64,000 nt of DNA, from positions 1,426,001-1,490,000 of the forward strand of contig NZ_CP011389.1 in the NCBI RefSeq assembly GCF_001007995.1, written 5' to 3'. Source of the stretch: Deinococcus soli (ex Cha et al. 2016) (GTDB lineage: Bacteria; Deinococcota; Deinococci; Deinococcales; Deinococcaceae). Positions within the stretch are counted from its first letter, which is position 1, and every line of letters begins with the position of its first letter. Shown in pieces: positions 1 through 9,017 of this stretch. The notes beneath the pieces were generated by a model. That model was not told where the DNA came from. It saw only the letters and a list, made by a program, of their open reading frames with translations, and searched no databases. The position numbers and the translations under genes are program-made.

Positions 1-26
1 GCCATGAAAATTCGTGAGCACACGCC

Positions 27-1406
27 TTAGCTCTGGGCGTCGAGCTGCCCGCCCCGTTTCCGCGCCAGGGCGTCGCGCATGGCGGTCAGGCGCGCGCCGT
101 GCAGGGGATAGACGCTCAGGATCGCCAGGGCCAGCAGCGCGCCCGTGATGGGCGGGATGGTCATGAAGAACCGGAAGCCGTCGGCGACCGCGCCGGGCTG
201 CACGGTCAGTGTGGGGTCGTAGCCGCTGGCGCGGGTGACGGCCCCGAACACCTGGGAGGTCAGGGCGGTGCTGAGGGTGGTGATGAAGCCCGCCATGCCG
301 TAGTACATGCCCTCGCGGCGCTGTCCGCTGCGGAGCTCGTCGTCGTCGATGACGTCGGCGAGGATCACGTCGCCCATCAGGATCAGGCCCGCGAGGGCCG
401 CGCCGAACAGCACGGTGGTGATCGCGGCGCCCACCAGCGAGTTCACGAGGGCCAGCGGGATAAGCGAGACGGCGGTCAGGCCGAAGGCGAGCATCAGCGT
501 GCCGCGGGGGCCCAGGCGCGGCGCGATGAAGGTCCGCCAGGGGTACAGCGCCAGCCCGGCGGTCACGAACGCCCCGGCGAGGAGGAGGGTGGTGGCCGCG
601 CCGCCCTCGATCCCGAGGCTGTAGCGGACGTAGAAGCCCATCCCGGCGGCCAGGGTGCCGGTCGCGAAGAAGCGCATGGTGAGGGCCGCGACGACGATCA
701 GGAACGCGCGGTGCGTGAACGTGGCGCGCAGCGCAGTGAGGAAGCCCAGTTCACGCCCTGCGCTGCCGGGCCGTTCGAACAGACCGCCCAGCCCGGTGAA
801 GATCGCGGCGGCGGCCAGCGCGGCGAACACCCAGGCCATGGCGGTCCACCCGATCATGCCGGCCAGCAGGGGCGGCAGCGCCAGCCCGACGAGCAACCCG
901 AAGATCTGCACGGCGTTCATGCGCCACGCGACGTCGGTGCGTTCGCGGTAGGTGCGGAACATCTCGGGCAGCAGCGCCAGGTAGCCGGTGCCGACGGCGG
1001 TGGCGAAACCCTCCCACAGGATGAACATCACCACGAAGTACACGAGCAGCGCGACCGGCTGATCGGTGCCGCTGAACGGCGCGCTGAACAGCAGGCCGAA
1101 CAGCAGCAGGCTGGGCAGCGCCCCGAAGCGCACGTACGGGATGCGGCGGCCCCAGCGGCTGCGGGTGCGGTCACTCAGGAAGCCGATCAGGGGGTTGTTC
1201 GCGGCGTTGTACAGCGCAAAGAGCGTCATGGCGGTCGCCGCCCAGGTCGGGTTCAGTTTCAGGTGGTCCACGTAGTACAGCAGCAGGAAGCTGGTGGTCT
1301 GCGCGGGGATGGTCAGCCCGAAGTTCATGATCGCGTAGCGCCAGCGCTGCGCGGTGGTGGTGTCGGGCGTCAGTTCGGCGGGCGCGGCGGCGGCGGGCAC
1401 GGTCAC
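27..1406 (-). CDS. GPH-type MFS sugar:cation symporter
   Basis: A 459-residue integral membrane transporter with about 12 hydrophobic segments. The motif SDRTRSRWGRRIPYVRFG near residue 80, between the second and third helices, is typical of the glycoside-pentoside-hexuronide (GPH) branch of the major facilitator superfamily, which moves sugars or glycosides with a cation. It starts with GTG at 1406 inside the stop region of the upstream deacetylase gene (GTGA, 4-nt overlap), so the two are translationally coupled. That suggests import of an acetylated sugar or glycoside that the deacetylase then processes, but the substrate cannot be read from the sequence. The 26 bases before this gene hold no credible feature. 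Confidence 0.85.
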   Translation of the reverse strand: MTVPAAAAPAELTPDTTTAQRWRYAIMNFGLTIPAQTTSFLLLYYVDHLKLNPTWAATAMTLFALYNAANNPLIGFLSDRTRSRWGRRIPYVRFGALPSLLLFGLLFSAPFSGTDQPVALLVYFVVMFILWEGFATAVGTGYLALLPEMFRTYRERTDVAWRMNAVQIFGLLVGLALPPLLAGMIGWTAMAWVFAALAAAAIFTGLGGLFERPGSAGRELGFLTALRATFTHRAFLIVVAALTMRFFATGTLAAGMGFYVRYSLGIEGGAATTLLLAGAFVTAGLALYPWRTFIAPRLGPRGTLMLAFGLTAVSLIPLALVNSLVGAAITTVLFGAALAGLILMGDVILADVIDDDELRSGQRREGMYYGMAGFITTLSTALTSQVFGAVTRASGYDPTLTVQPGAVADGFRFFMTIPPITGALLALAILSVYPLHGARLTAMRDALARKRGGQLDAQS

Positions 1407-2308
1407 GCCTGCCCCCGCAGGGTGCGTTGCAGCGCGCGGTACGTGGTGGTCTTCACGCCGCTGCGCGCGAGCACGGCCGGGAAGTCCGGCGAGAGGAACG
1501 CGGCGTGGTTCGCCACGCGGCCCGCCCAGTCGCCGCAGATGGCGCGCAGTTCGGGCGTGTCCCGCGCCGGATGCAGGATGAAGTGCGTCAGGCCCGCCGG
1601 GAGGCCCGTCAGGATCTCCTCGATCAGCGGAAGGTGGTCCCCGCCCACGTGCAGCGGCAGCATCACGAGGTGATCCACGAGGGGCACGCCCCGCGCCGCC
1701 AGCGTGCGGGTCAGCGCGGCCATCTGCGCGGCCTCGGCTTCACCCAGGCCGTGCGAGCGCCACCCGGCCTCGTCCAGGCGCGGGAGCATCGGCACGATTC
1801 CTCGGGGCAGGGCGGCGTCCAGGCACGCCTGGAGGAACTTGGGGTGCGCGGCGGCCCCCATGTGCGCGTCCACGTGCGAGACCTCGATGCCCCAGTCCAG
1901 GGCGCGGCTCACCTGTGCGTCCAGCTCAGCGCGGGCAGCTGCCGGGTCCGCCTGGGCCTGCACGGCCTCCACGCCGGCGTGCATGAAACCCTGCGGGTCG
2001 ATCAGGCCGCTGGCAGGGGCGCGGGTGCTGACGGGCGCCCAGCGGTAGGCACGCCACTCGCTGTTCAGGGTCAGGTGCACGCCCAGGTCCGCATCGGGCA
2101 GGTCGCGGGCCAGGTCGGCAGCGGCGGGCGCCCACGCGCAGGGCGTCATCACCGAGGCGCTGCCGAGCGTCCCGGCGCGGAACAGGTCGGCGCAGCCGCT
2201 GACGGTCGCCTCGCACATGCCCAGGTCGTCGGCGTGGAAGATCACGACCCGGTCGCCGGGACTGAACCCCAGGGCAGCCAGGGCCGGATTGAAGGAAGAG
2301 GTGGTCAT
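1403..2308 (-). CDS. ChbG/HpnK-family (YdjC-like) carbohydrate deacetylase
   Basis: A 301-residue predicted polysaccharide-type deacetylase. Visible features are the N-terminal FHADDLGMCEA motif, where the DD pair supplies metal ligands, DLGVHLTLNSEW near residue 75, and a SHVDAHMGAA segment. These match the YdjC/ChbG family, which removes acetyl groups from N-acetylated sugars such as diacetylchitobiose. I chose the ATG at 2308 over an upstream in-frame ATG because an AAGGAG ribosome binding site lies 6 nt before it (complement of 2315-2320) and the family motif begins soon after. It is the first gene of a two-gene unit with the GPH transporter. The exact sugar is unknown. Confidence 0.85.
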   Translation of the reverse strand: MTTSSFNPALAALGFSPGDRVVIFHADDLGMCEATVSGCADLFRAGTLGSASVMTPCAWAPAAADLARDLPDADLGVHLTLNSEWRAYRWAPVSTRAPASGLIDPQGFMHAGVEAVQAQADPAAARAELDAQVSRALDWGIEVSHVDAHMGAAAHPKFLQACLDAALPRGIVPMLPRLDEAGWRSHGLGEAEAAQMAALTRTLAARGVPLVDHLVMLPLHVGGDHLPLIEEILTGLPAGLTHFILHPARDTPELRAICGDWAGRVANHAAFLSPDFPAVLARSGVKTTTYRALQRTLRGQA

Positions 2309-2437
2309 GACGGTCTCCTTGAAAGGGGCGGCTGGACTGAACGGTGAACCCAGCATGCCACGCCCCCGCGCGCCGCGCGACGAAAAACCCGCCCCGGAGC
2401 AGGGGGCGGGCAGAGGGAGAAGTTGCGGCTTTCCATA

Positions 2438-2504
2438 CGGGTTCCGGGCGTGAAGTTGGCAACCCGGTGATGTTCCGGGTTGTCAACTTCACGCCCGGAA
2501 CCCG
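2438..2504. repeat. Long near-perfect inverted repeat (30-bp stem, 7-nt loop)
   Basis: Left arm 2438-2467 and right arm 2475-2504 are complementary at 29 of 30 positions, and the exception would be a G-U pair in RNA. The loop is TGATGTT. It lies 130 bp upstream of the deacetylase start and 66 bp past the desaturase stop. There is no T-run, so it is not a simple intrinsic terminator. It resembles a dispersed structured intergenic repeat; nothing here shows it to be mobile. Confidence 0.85.
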
Positions 2505-2529
2505 CTTTACTCCCACTCGCATCCGCTCG

Positions 2530-2559
2530 GATTGAACGATTTTGGCAAACCGTTCAATC
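2530..2559. repeat. Second short inverted repeat after the desaturase gene
   Basis: GATTGAACG (2530-2538) pairs exactly with CGTTCAATC (2551-2559) around a 12-nt loop, 11 bp past the desaturase stop codon. It could stabilise or help terminate the desaturase mRNA, although no T-run follows on that strand. Its base composition is AT-richer than the surroundings. Confidence 0.6.
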
Positions 2560-2569
2560 GGAGTAGGGA

Positions 2570-3664
<1,095 letters not shown>

Positions 3665-3854
3665 GGGTTTTCCTCCTCGGATGGCGCGCCGCCTTGCCGC
3701 GTGTGAAGCTGCGCGGGGCAGACGGCGGGGACGGTACACCGGCAGGCTACGCCCACCCCCGGCCCGGCAGGGCCATCACGGGACTCGGTTCAACATGAGA
3801 GACCGTGTCGGGCTGCGCCGCGCGGGCCGGGGCGCGCCCGGTACACTGCCGGGC

Positions 3855-4310
3855 ATGAGCCTCGTCGGACAGCCCGCGCCCGATTTCACCCTGCCTGCCT
3901 CCACGGGCGAGCAGATCACCCTGAGCAGCTACCGCGACCAGAAGCACGTGGTGCTGGTGTTCTACCCGCTGGACTTCAGCCCGGTGTGCTCCATGCAGCT
4001 GCCCGAGTACTCCGGCCGTCAGGACGACTTCGCGGACGCGGGCGCCGTGGTGCTGGGCGTGAACCGCGACAGCGTGCACGCGCACAAGGCCTGGGCGGCC
4101 GAGTACGGCATTGAGGTGCCGCTGCTGGCCGACATGAAACTCGACGTGGCCAGGGAGTACGGCGTCGCCATCGACGACCGCGGCATCAGCGGCCGCGCCG
4201 TGTTCCTGATCGACCGGTCGGGCGTCGTGCGCTACCAGCACGTCGAGGAGAAGACCGGGGACTACACCGTGCGCCCCGAGGCGGTCCTGGCGAAGATCCG
4301 CGAACTCTGA
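3855..4310 (+). CDS. 1-Cys peroxiredoxin (AhpC/TSA family)
   Basis: A 151-residue thioredoxin-fold peroxidase. The peroxidatic Cys45 sits in PLDFSPVCSMQ, matching the PxxxT/SxxC motif. No other cysteine is present, so no resolving Cys exists within the chain and a small thiol or thioredoxin partner is needed. Bacillithiol is plausible because bshB1 lies 1 kb away. A TACACT box (3842-3847) sits 7 nt before the ATG, suggesting a leaderless transcript. The stop codon overlaps the ATG of the ParA gene by one base (TGATG), so the two are co-translated. Confidence 0.88.
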   Translation: MSLVGQPAPDFTLPASTGEQITLSSYRDQKHVVLVFYPLDFSPVCSMQLPEYSGRQDDFADAGAVVLGVNRDSVHAHKAWAAEYGIEVPLLADMKLDVAREYGVAIDDRGISGRAVFLIDRSGVVRYQHVEEKTGDYTVRPEAVLAKIREL

Positions 4311-5308
4311 TGGCCCCGCAGGTCATCAGTTTCATCAACCTCAAGGGCGGCGTCGCGAAGACCACCGCGACCGTCCAGCTGGCCGACACGCTGGCGTTCA
4401 TGAAGCAGAAGCGCGTGCTCGTCATCGACCTGGACCCGCAGACGAACGCCACCCTCGCCCTGATCGGCGAGGACCGCTGGGAGCAGGCCGACGACGACGG
4501 CCAGACCCTCGCGCACCTGTTCCTGGACCTGCTGCGCGGCGACGGCATGTTCACCTTCGACGCCACGCAGGCCATCATCCGCGGCGTCAGCAACCTCAAC
4601 CGCGTGCCGCCCCAGATGATCGACCAGCTGCCCCCCCAGACCCGCTACGGCCGCGTGGACCTCCTGCCCAGCTCCATCCGCTTGATCGACGTGCAGGACC
4701 GCATGCAGGACATCGCGGGCCGCTCTCACTACTCGGTCGGCCCCATGGAGGCCGTGAAGAAGTTCGTCGCGCCGGCCTTCAGCGCGTACGATTACGTCCT
4801 GATCGACTGCCCACCCAACCTGGGCTTCGTCACGCAGAACGGCCTGGAGGTCAGCGACCACTACCTGATCCCCACCATCCCCGACCGCCTGAGCACCTAC
4901 GGCATTCCGCAGATCGCGTCCCGCATCGCGCAGATCCGCCGCGCCCGCGACCTGAGACTGCGCTGCCTGGGCGTGCTGATCACCAAGTACCAGAGTCAGA
5001 GCGCCCAGCACCGCCAGGGCCTCCAGCGCCTCCCCGAAGACCTGAAACGCGCCTTCGAGACGACCGGCGAGGACACCCCGCCCATCCTCACCACCGTCCT
5101 GCCGCAGACGAACGCCAGCGCCGAGGCCATGACCAGCGACCGCGCCCCCGCCAACTACCGCGAGAAGTACGGCAGCGGCGTGGTCGCCGGGCAGGCCGCG
5201 TACAAGTACGGCCTGGACCTCGCCGACGAGATCAAGGACCTCCTGGGCGGCCAGACCCGCGCGCCCAGCCCCTTCAGCCAGTGGGCGCAGACCATGGGCG
5301 GACGCTGA
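4310..5308 (+). CDS. Orphan ParA/MinD-family ATPase
   Basis: A 332-residue P-loop ATPase with the deviant Walker A motif KGGVAKTT near residue 13, the switch motif DLDPQTNATLAL near residue 42, and a Walker B-like segment YDYVLIDCPPNLGF near residue 160. Such ATPases position DNA or protein cargo through ATP-dependent dimerisation. No parB-like gene or parS-like site is visible next to it, and it is coupled to a peroxiredoxin gene (TGATG). Chromosome or plasmid segregation cannot be assumed; cargo positioning or regulation of another process is equally possible. Confidence 0.85.
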   Translation: MAPQVISFINLKGGVAKTTATVQLADTLAFMKQKRVLVIDLDPQTNATLALIGEDRWEQADDDGQTLAHLFLDLLRGDGMFTFDATQAIIRGVSNLNRVPPQMIDQLPPQTRYGRVDLLPSSIRLIDVQDRMQDIAGRSHYSVGPMEAVKKFVAPAFSAYDYVLIDCPPNLGFVTQNGLEVSDHYLIPTIPDRLSTYGIPQIASRIAQIRRARDLRLRCLGVLITKYQSQSAQHRQGLQRLPEDLKRAFETTGEDTPPILTTVLPQTNASAEAMTSDRAPANYREKYGSGVVAGQAAYKYGLDLADEIKDLLGGQTRAPSPFSQWAQTMGGR

Positions 5309-5333
5309 GCCCCGCCCAGCCGGACACCACTGC

Positions 5334-6062
5334 CTACAGCGTCAGCGGGTCGACCAGCAGGGCGTCTTCCGCCTCGAACGCCTCGGCGTAGCGGACGCGG
5401 GCCATGGTGCCCCAGTACGTCATGCGGGCGCGGCGGCGCTCCACGATCTCCGGCGTGACCGTCTCCGAGATGGCCGCGCCGGAGAACTGACTCTCGTGCG
5501 CCAGCACCGACGCTGCCCAGACGTCCTGCACGTCCGCCACGTCGATCAGCACGTTCGGGGTGATGTCCGCGTTGCCCTGATACAGCAGCACCCGCCCCAC
5601 GCGGTGCGGGTCGCCCGGCAGGTCCGCCTTCGCCAGCTGCGCCAGATGCACCGCGCGCTTGCTCAGGTGGTACGACCCGAAGTGATCCGGGTGCCGGTCC
5701 CGGTGATGCGGAACGACCAGCACCCGAGGCCGCACGGCGCGCAACACGGCGGCCAGGGCGTGCGCGCCCTCCAGCGTGTCCCGCAACTCCCCGTCCGGCA
5801 GGCCCAACTGCCCCCGCCACGCCAGCCCCATGATCCCGGCCGCCCGCGCGCATTCCGCCACGCGCACCTCCGGCGAACCCTGCGTGCCCCGCTCCCCGCG
5901 CGACAGTTCCAGGATGCCCACCGCGCGGCCCGCCCGCGCTAGGCGGATCAGGGTGCCGCCCGCGCCGATCTCCGCGTCATCCGGGTGCGGGGCCAGCACC
6001 AGCCACTCCAGCGGCTGCACCCGCCCATGAATCGTCTCGAACACCGTCAGCGCGTCACTCAT
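5334..6062 (-). CDS. bshB1: PIG-L deacetylase, probable BshB1 of bacillithiol synthesis
   Basis: A 242-residue LmbE/PIG-L zinc deacetylase. The metal motif is APHPDDAEIGAGGT (AHPDD type) near residue 25, followed by SRGERGTQGSPEVRVAE, LGLPDGEL and PHHRDRHPDH. This order matches BshB1, which removes the acetyl group from GlcNAc-malate to give GlcN-malate in bacillithiol synthesis. I chose the ATG at 6062 because a TATGCT box (complement of 6070-6075) lies 7 nt upstream, the leaderless arrangement seen across this window. It converges with the ParA gene and is divergent from the tRNA gene. Confidence 0.8.
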   Translation of the reverse strand: MSDALTVFETIHGRVQPLEWLVLAPHPDDAEIGAGGTLIRLARAGRAVGILELSRGERGTQGSPEVRVAECARAAGIMGLAWRGQLGLPDGELRDTLEGAHALAAVLRAVRPRVLVVPHHRDRHPDHFGSYHLSKRAVHLAQLAKADLPGDPHRVGRVLLYQGNADITPNVLIDVADVQDVWAASVLAHESQFSGAAISETVTPEIVERRRARMTYWGTMARVRYAEAFEAEDALLVDPLTL

Positions 6063-6103
6063 GGCCCGCAGCATAGGCCCCCGCCCCATCCGGGCGGCGC
6101 GCC

Positions 6104-6132
6104 TTGACACCCCCCGCCCCCCTCCCTATACT
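6104..6132 (+). promoter_or_regulatory. Sigma70-type promoter of tRNA-Thr
   Basis: TTGACA at 6104-6109 and TATACT at 6127-6132 are separated by exactly 17 bp, so the -35 box is perfect and the -10 nearly so. The predicted start near 6139 is about 31 bases before the mature tRNA, as expected for a processed tRNA precursor. It is the clearest promoter in the window. Confidence 0.88.
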
Positions 6133-6169
6133 TTTTGAGCTTCCCACCGGAAGCCAAAAATCGTAGCCC

Positions 6170-6244
<75 letters not shown>

Positions 6245-6249
6245 AAGAA

Positions 6250-6277
6250 AAGCCTCCGCGTTCAGTGGAGGTTTTTC
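6250..6277 (+). terminator. Intrinsic terminator after tRNA-Thr, possibly bidirectional
   Basis: GCCTCC, a short loop and GGAGG are followed by TTTTT, with A-rich sequence on the other side. It ends the tRNA transcript and can also stop the converging GNAT gene, whose stop codon lies 3 bases beyond. Confidence 0.8.
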
Positions 6278-6279
6278 GT

Positions 6280-6729
6280 TTACAGGTCGGCGATCATGTC
6301 CACGCGGTGCAGGCCGGGGCCGTAGCCGTCGGGCGTGCGCTTCACCTCGCGGAAGCCCAGGCGGGCGTAGAACGGCGCGGTGTGCTGGCTGGTGTCCAGC
6401 GTGGCGTGCGGGATGCCCAGGGCGCGCAGGCGGTCCAGGCGGGCCTGGGCGAGGGTGCGGCCGTGGCCCTGCCGCTGCCGGGCGGGGTGGACCATGCCCC
6501 ACGCGAATCCGGCGGGGCGGGTGGGGTCGGGGCTGAACCACAGGCCGCCGCAGGCGATGATGTCGCCCTCGTCTTCCATGACGAGGTACTCGGCGGGGCC
6601 TTCCTGGCCGTCCAGCCACCCTTCGAAGTCGGAGCGTTCCTCCGGCAGGAAGAATCGGGGGGTGTTCGCGTCGAAGAGGTGCAGGCACGCGGCCCGGTCG
6701 CCGGGCTGGTAGGGGCGCAGGGTGGGCAT
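6280..6729 (-). CDS. GNAT-family N-acetyltransferase
   Basis: A 149-residue acetyltransferase of the GNAT fold. The acetyl-CoA pyrophosphate loop is visible as HPARQRQGHGRTLAQA (R/QxxGxG/A type, about residues 80-97), and the C-terminal PFYARLGFREV block is typical of motif B. A CACACT box ends 7 nt before the ATG, the leaderless arrangement. The substrate is not predictable. It converges with the tRNA gene and is divergent from the next operon. Confidence 0.82.
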   Translation of the reverse strand: MPTLRPYQPGDRAACLHLFDANTPRFFLPEERSDFEGWLDGQEGPAEYLVMEDEGDIIACGGLWFSPDPTRPAGFAWGMVHPARQRQGHGRTLAQARLDRLRALGIPHATLDTSQHTAPFYARLGFREVKRTPDGYGPGLHRVDMIADL

Positions 6730-6778
6730 GCGGGTCAGTGTGGCACGCGCCGCCGCGGTGGGGCCGTAGAGTGGGCGG

Positions 6779-7339
6779 ATGCGGGAAGGTGTGGGGTTGG
6801 CGGTGCTGGGCGGGCTGGACGTGCCGGTGTCGGCGCGACTGTCGCCCCTGCTGGCGGACGCCCTGGCGGGACTGGATGCGGGGCGGGTGGACGTGGCGTA
6901 CGTGCGGTCGGCGGCGTTCCGGGCGAACGTGGTGCAGGCGAACCGCGCGGCGGAGATCGCGGAATCAGACGGGAAGCTGGCGTTGATCGCGCGGGCGCTG
7001 GCGGGCTGCGCGCTGCTTCACCCCTCCCCCACCCCGGACCGCTTCCAGGCGCTGCGAGTCGTGGAGGGCCTGTCCGCGCGGGAGATGGACGCGCTGGGCG
7101 AGGTGTTCGACCTGCTCGACCCCATCGAGCCGTTCGCGGACGCGCTGCCCGTGCGCGGCAGTGTGCCGCTGGGCTGGTCGCGGCTGGAGTTCGAGGGGGC
7201 GCTGGCGGGGCTGGCGGGCCTGGGCCTGCTGACCCGCGAGGACCGATCCGATAGCCGGGGCGACCCGGAGCGGGTGTGGGTCCTGACGCCCCTGGCGCGC
7301 GGCGTGGCGACCCTGTGCGGTCTATGGGGGGGCGCGTGA
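6779..7339 (+). CDS. Unknown protein heading the pnuC/nadR gene run
   Basis: I do not recognise this 186-residue protein. It is Ala/Leu-rich, with no signal peptide or membrane helix, and looks mainly alpha-helical. The last third (about residues 120-180) ends in VWVLTPLARGVATLCGL, which resembles the final helix of winged-helix domains, but this is weak. A TAGAGT box at 6767-6772 lies 6 nt before the ATG, suggesting a leaderless mRNA and making this the likely first gene of a run through pnuC and nadR. The next gene starts on a GTG overlapping its TGA. Confidence 0.7.
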   Translation: MREGVGLAVLGGLDVPVSARLSPLLADALAGLDAGRVDVAYVRSAAFRANVVQANRAAEIAESDGKLALIARALAGCALLHPSPTPDRFQALRVVEGLSAREMDALGEVFDLLDPIEPFADALPVRGSVPLGWSRLEFEGALAGLAGLGLLTREDRSDSRGDPERVWVLTPLARGVATLCGLWGGA

Positions 7340-7809
7340 CGGGCGGGGACTGGCTGGACGTGCTGTTCCCGCAGAACGCGGAGCGGACGGTGCCGTGGCC
7401 GCCGGTGGGCGAGGTGGTGACCCTGTGGCGGCCCACGGGGCTGCATGAGCTGCGGCTGGTGGCCGCGTCGGGCTGGCGGGCGTGGCCGCCCCGCCTGCCG
7501 GATCAGCCGATCTTCTACCCGGTGCTGAACCGCCCGTACGCCGAGGAGATCGCGCGGGACTGGAATGCGCGCCGGAACACGCCGCCCGTGGGTTTCGTGA
7601 CCGAGTTCGGCGTGCGCGCGGACGTGGCGACCCGCTACGCGATTCAGGTGGTGGGCGCGCAGGACCGGCATCAGGAACTGTGGGTGCCCGCCGAGGAGCT
7701 GGAGGCCTTCAACGCGGCCATCGTGGGACCGATCCGCGTGGTGGCACACTTCGCCGGGTCGGACTTCACGGGGCGGATTGATCCCGTCACGCATCTTCCG
7801 CTGGACTGA
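7336..7809 (+). CDS. Small protein of the ADP-ribosylation/crystallin J1-annotated type; possible ART fold
   Basis: A 157-residue soluble protein. The core runs from VTLWRPTGLHELRLV, through PPRLPDQPIFYPVLN and YAEEIARDWNARR, to LWVPAEELEAFN and IVGPIRVV. Small bacterial proteins with this pattern are, from memory, often labelled ADP-ribosylation/crystallin J1. The order of an Arg near the start, a Tyr-containing middle block and a late Glu would fit an ADP-ribosyltransferase fold, but that is inference. I chose GTG at 7336 because it overlaps the upstream TGA (GTGA); ATG at 7324 is an alternative. It lies directly upstream of NAD-salvage genes. Confidence 0.6.
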   Translation: MTGGDWLDVLFPQNAERTVPWPPVGEVVTLWRPTGLHELRLVAASGWRAWPPRLPDQPIFYPVLNRPYAEEIARDWNARRNTPPVGFVTEFGVRADVATRYAIQVVGAQDRHQELWVPAEELEAFNAAIVGPIRVVAHFAGSDFTGRIDPVTHLPLD

Positions 7810-7836
7810 GAGGGGCGCAGGCGGCAGAGTGTCCGC

Positions 7837-8430
7837 ATGACGGAACCGGGCGGGGATCTGAATGGGCGGGTGCAGCTGGAGCGGCTGGTGGCGTACCGGG
7901 CGGACGGGTCGGTGTCGCCGATGGTCGTGGCGGGTCGCCTGTCGCCGGACGGGGTGTTCGGGTGGGAGGGGCAGCCGGGGCAGCCGTTGGACGCGGCGGG
8001 CGTGCAGGAGGGCGTGGCGTTCGCCGGGGCGCTGGTGTCGGCGCTGGGGAGCCTGACCGAGTCGAGTGACACGGACGCGCCGTTCGTGCCGTTCGTACTG
8101 CCGCGCGCGTTCACGCCCGAGGAATTGGCGCACGTGGACTGGCTGGGGCTGCGGCCGCTGCCGACCGGGGAGGTCGAGGTGGAGGTCGCCCCGTCCGCCT
8201 TCCGGCTCGCGGAGCGCCTGACGAGGCGGGAGGCCGAGGGGAACGCGGCGGACCTCTACGCGCCGGGTGAGCCGGAGGCGATCCGCGCGGCGGCAGCGCT
8301 GTTCGCGTCGGGCGCGGACGGTCGCTTGGTAACAGTCACGGCGGGCCGCGTGGCGCTGCTGCTGATCGACGTGGTGCGCCTGCCACTGGGGGCGTGGGCG
8401 GGCGTGGCGACCCTGAGGATCGACACGTGA
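7837..8430 (+). CDS. Unknown protein between the ART-like gene and pnuC
   Basis: An unrecognised 197-residue soluble protein. It has no signal peptide or obvious catalytic motif. The N-terminal part reads like short beta strands (RLVAYRADGSVSPMVVAGRL) and the middle has an acidic, Pro-rich stretch. A CAGAGT box lies 6 nt before the ATG, so it may have its own weak promoter as well as read-through from upstream. Its TGA overlaps the GTG start of pnuC (GTGA), which ties it to NAD-precursor uptake. Confidence 0.65.
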   Translation: MTEPGGDLNGRVQLERLVAYRADGSVSPMVVAGRLSPDGVFGWEGQPGQPLDAAGVQEGVAFAGALVSALGSLTESSDTDAPFVPFVLPRAFTPEELAHVDWLGLRPLPTGEVEVEVAPSAFRLAERLTRREAEGNAADLYAPGEPEAIRAAAALFASGADGRLVTVTAGRVALLLIDVVRLPLGAWAGVATLRIDT

Positions 8431-9017
8431 ATCTGTTCGGTCTGAACGTGCCGCCGCTGCTGCTGGACCTGTCGGGCGGGGTGTGCGTGCTCGTCAGCCT
8501 GTACTTCCTGTGGTCGAAGCGGGCGGTGTACTGGCACTGGTCGAACCTGTCGCTGCTGCCGTACTTCCTGCTGTTCCTCAGTGGTGGGCAGTGGATGCTG
8601 GCGGGGTTGCAGGTCACGTACCTGCTGTTCGGCATTCACGGGCTGTACCTGTGGCATCTGGAGGCCCGGCGGGCGCGGGGGGAGATCCGCTTCAACGAGC
8701 CGCTGTGGTACGGGGTGACGTGGGTGGCGAGCCTGCTGATCTTCGCGTACACGGTGGCGGTGACGGATTTCGGCGCGGCGTGGAACTGGGTGCAGTTCAC
8801 GGCGGTGACGCTGTCGCTGGTGGCGAATTTCGGCACGACGCGCCGCTGGGCGTGGTCGTGGCCGGTGTGGATCGCGGTGAACGCGGTGCAGGCGGTGTTC
8901 TTCTGGCACGCGGGGTACTGGGTGCTGTTCGCGTTGCAGTTCGTCCTGGCGGGCATGAGCGTGTACGGCTGGCGCGAGTGGCGGCGGGACGAGGCGCGGG
9001 AGGTCGCGTTTGCCTGA
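8427..9017 (+). CDS. pnuC: Nicotinamide riboside transporter PnuC
   Basis: A 196-residue membrane protein with about seven hydrophobic helices. It contains the family-typical segments QVTYLLFGIHGLYLWH near residue 60 and the C-terminal block WREWRRDEARE. PnuC proteins move nicotinamide riboside down its gradient, with trapping by a cytoplasmic kinase. The gene immediately downstream encodes that kinase. The GTG at 8427 was chosen because it overlaps the preceding stop and begins with the expected short N-terminus; an in-frame extension upstream is not hydrophobic. It overlaps the nadR-like gene by 8 nt. Confidence 0.88.
   Translation: MNLFGLNVPPLLLDLSGGVCVLVSLYFLWSKRAVYWHWSNLSLLPYFLLFLSGGQWMLAGLQVTYLLFGIHGLYLWHLEARRARGEIRFNEPLWYGVTWVASLLIFAYTVAVTDFGAAWNWVQFTAVTLSLVANFGTTRRWAWSWPVWIAVNAVQAVFFWHAGYWVLFALQFVLAGMSVYGWREWRRDEAREVAFA

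Noticed and set aside
4..30. Tiny ORF at the left window edge
   Set aside because: Only 8 codons, no ribosome binding site, and it overlaps the transporter stop.
99..1673. Long ORF on the + strand opposite the transporter and deacetylase genes
   Set aside because: It is Gln/Gly/Arg-rich shadow translation of high-GC DNA antisense to two clear genes, with no family motif.
4310..5308. Plasmid partition locus based on ParA
   Set aside because: No ParB gene, no iterated parS-like sites, and housekeeping genes surround it.
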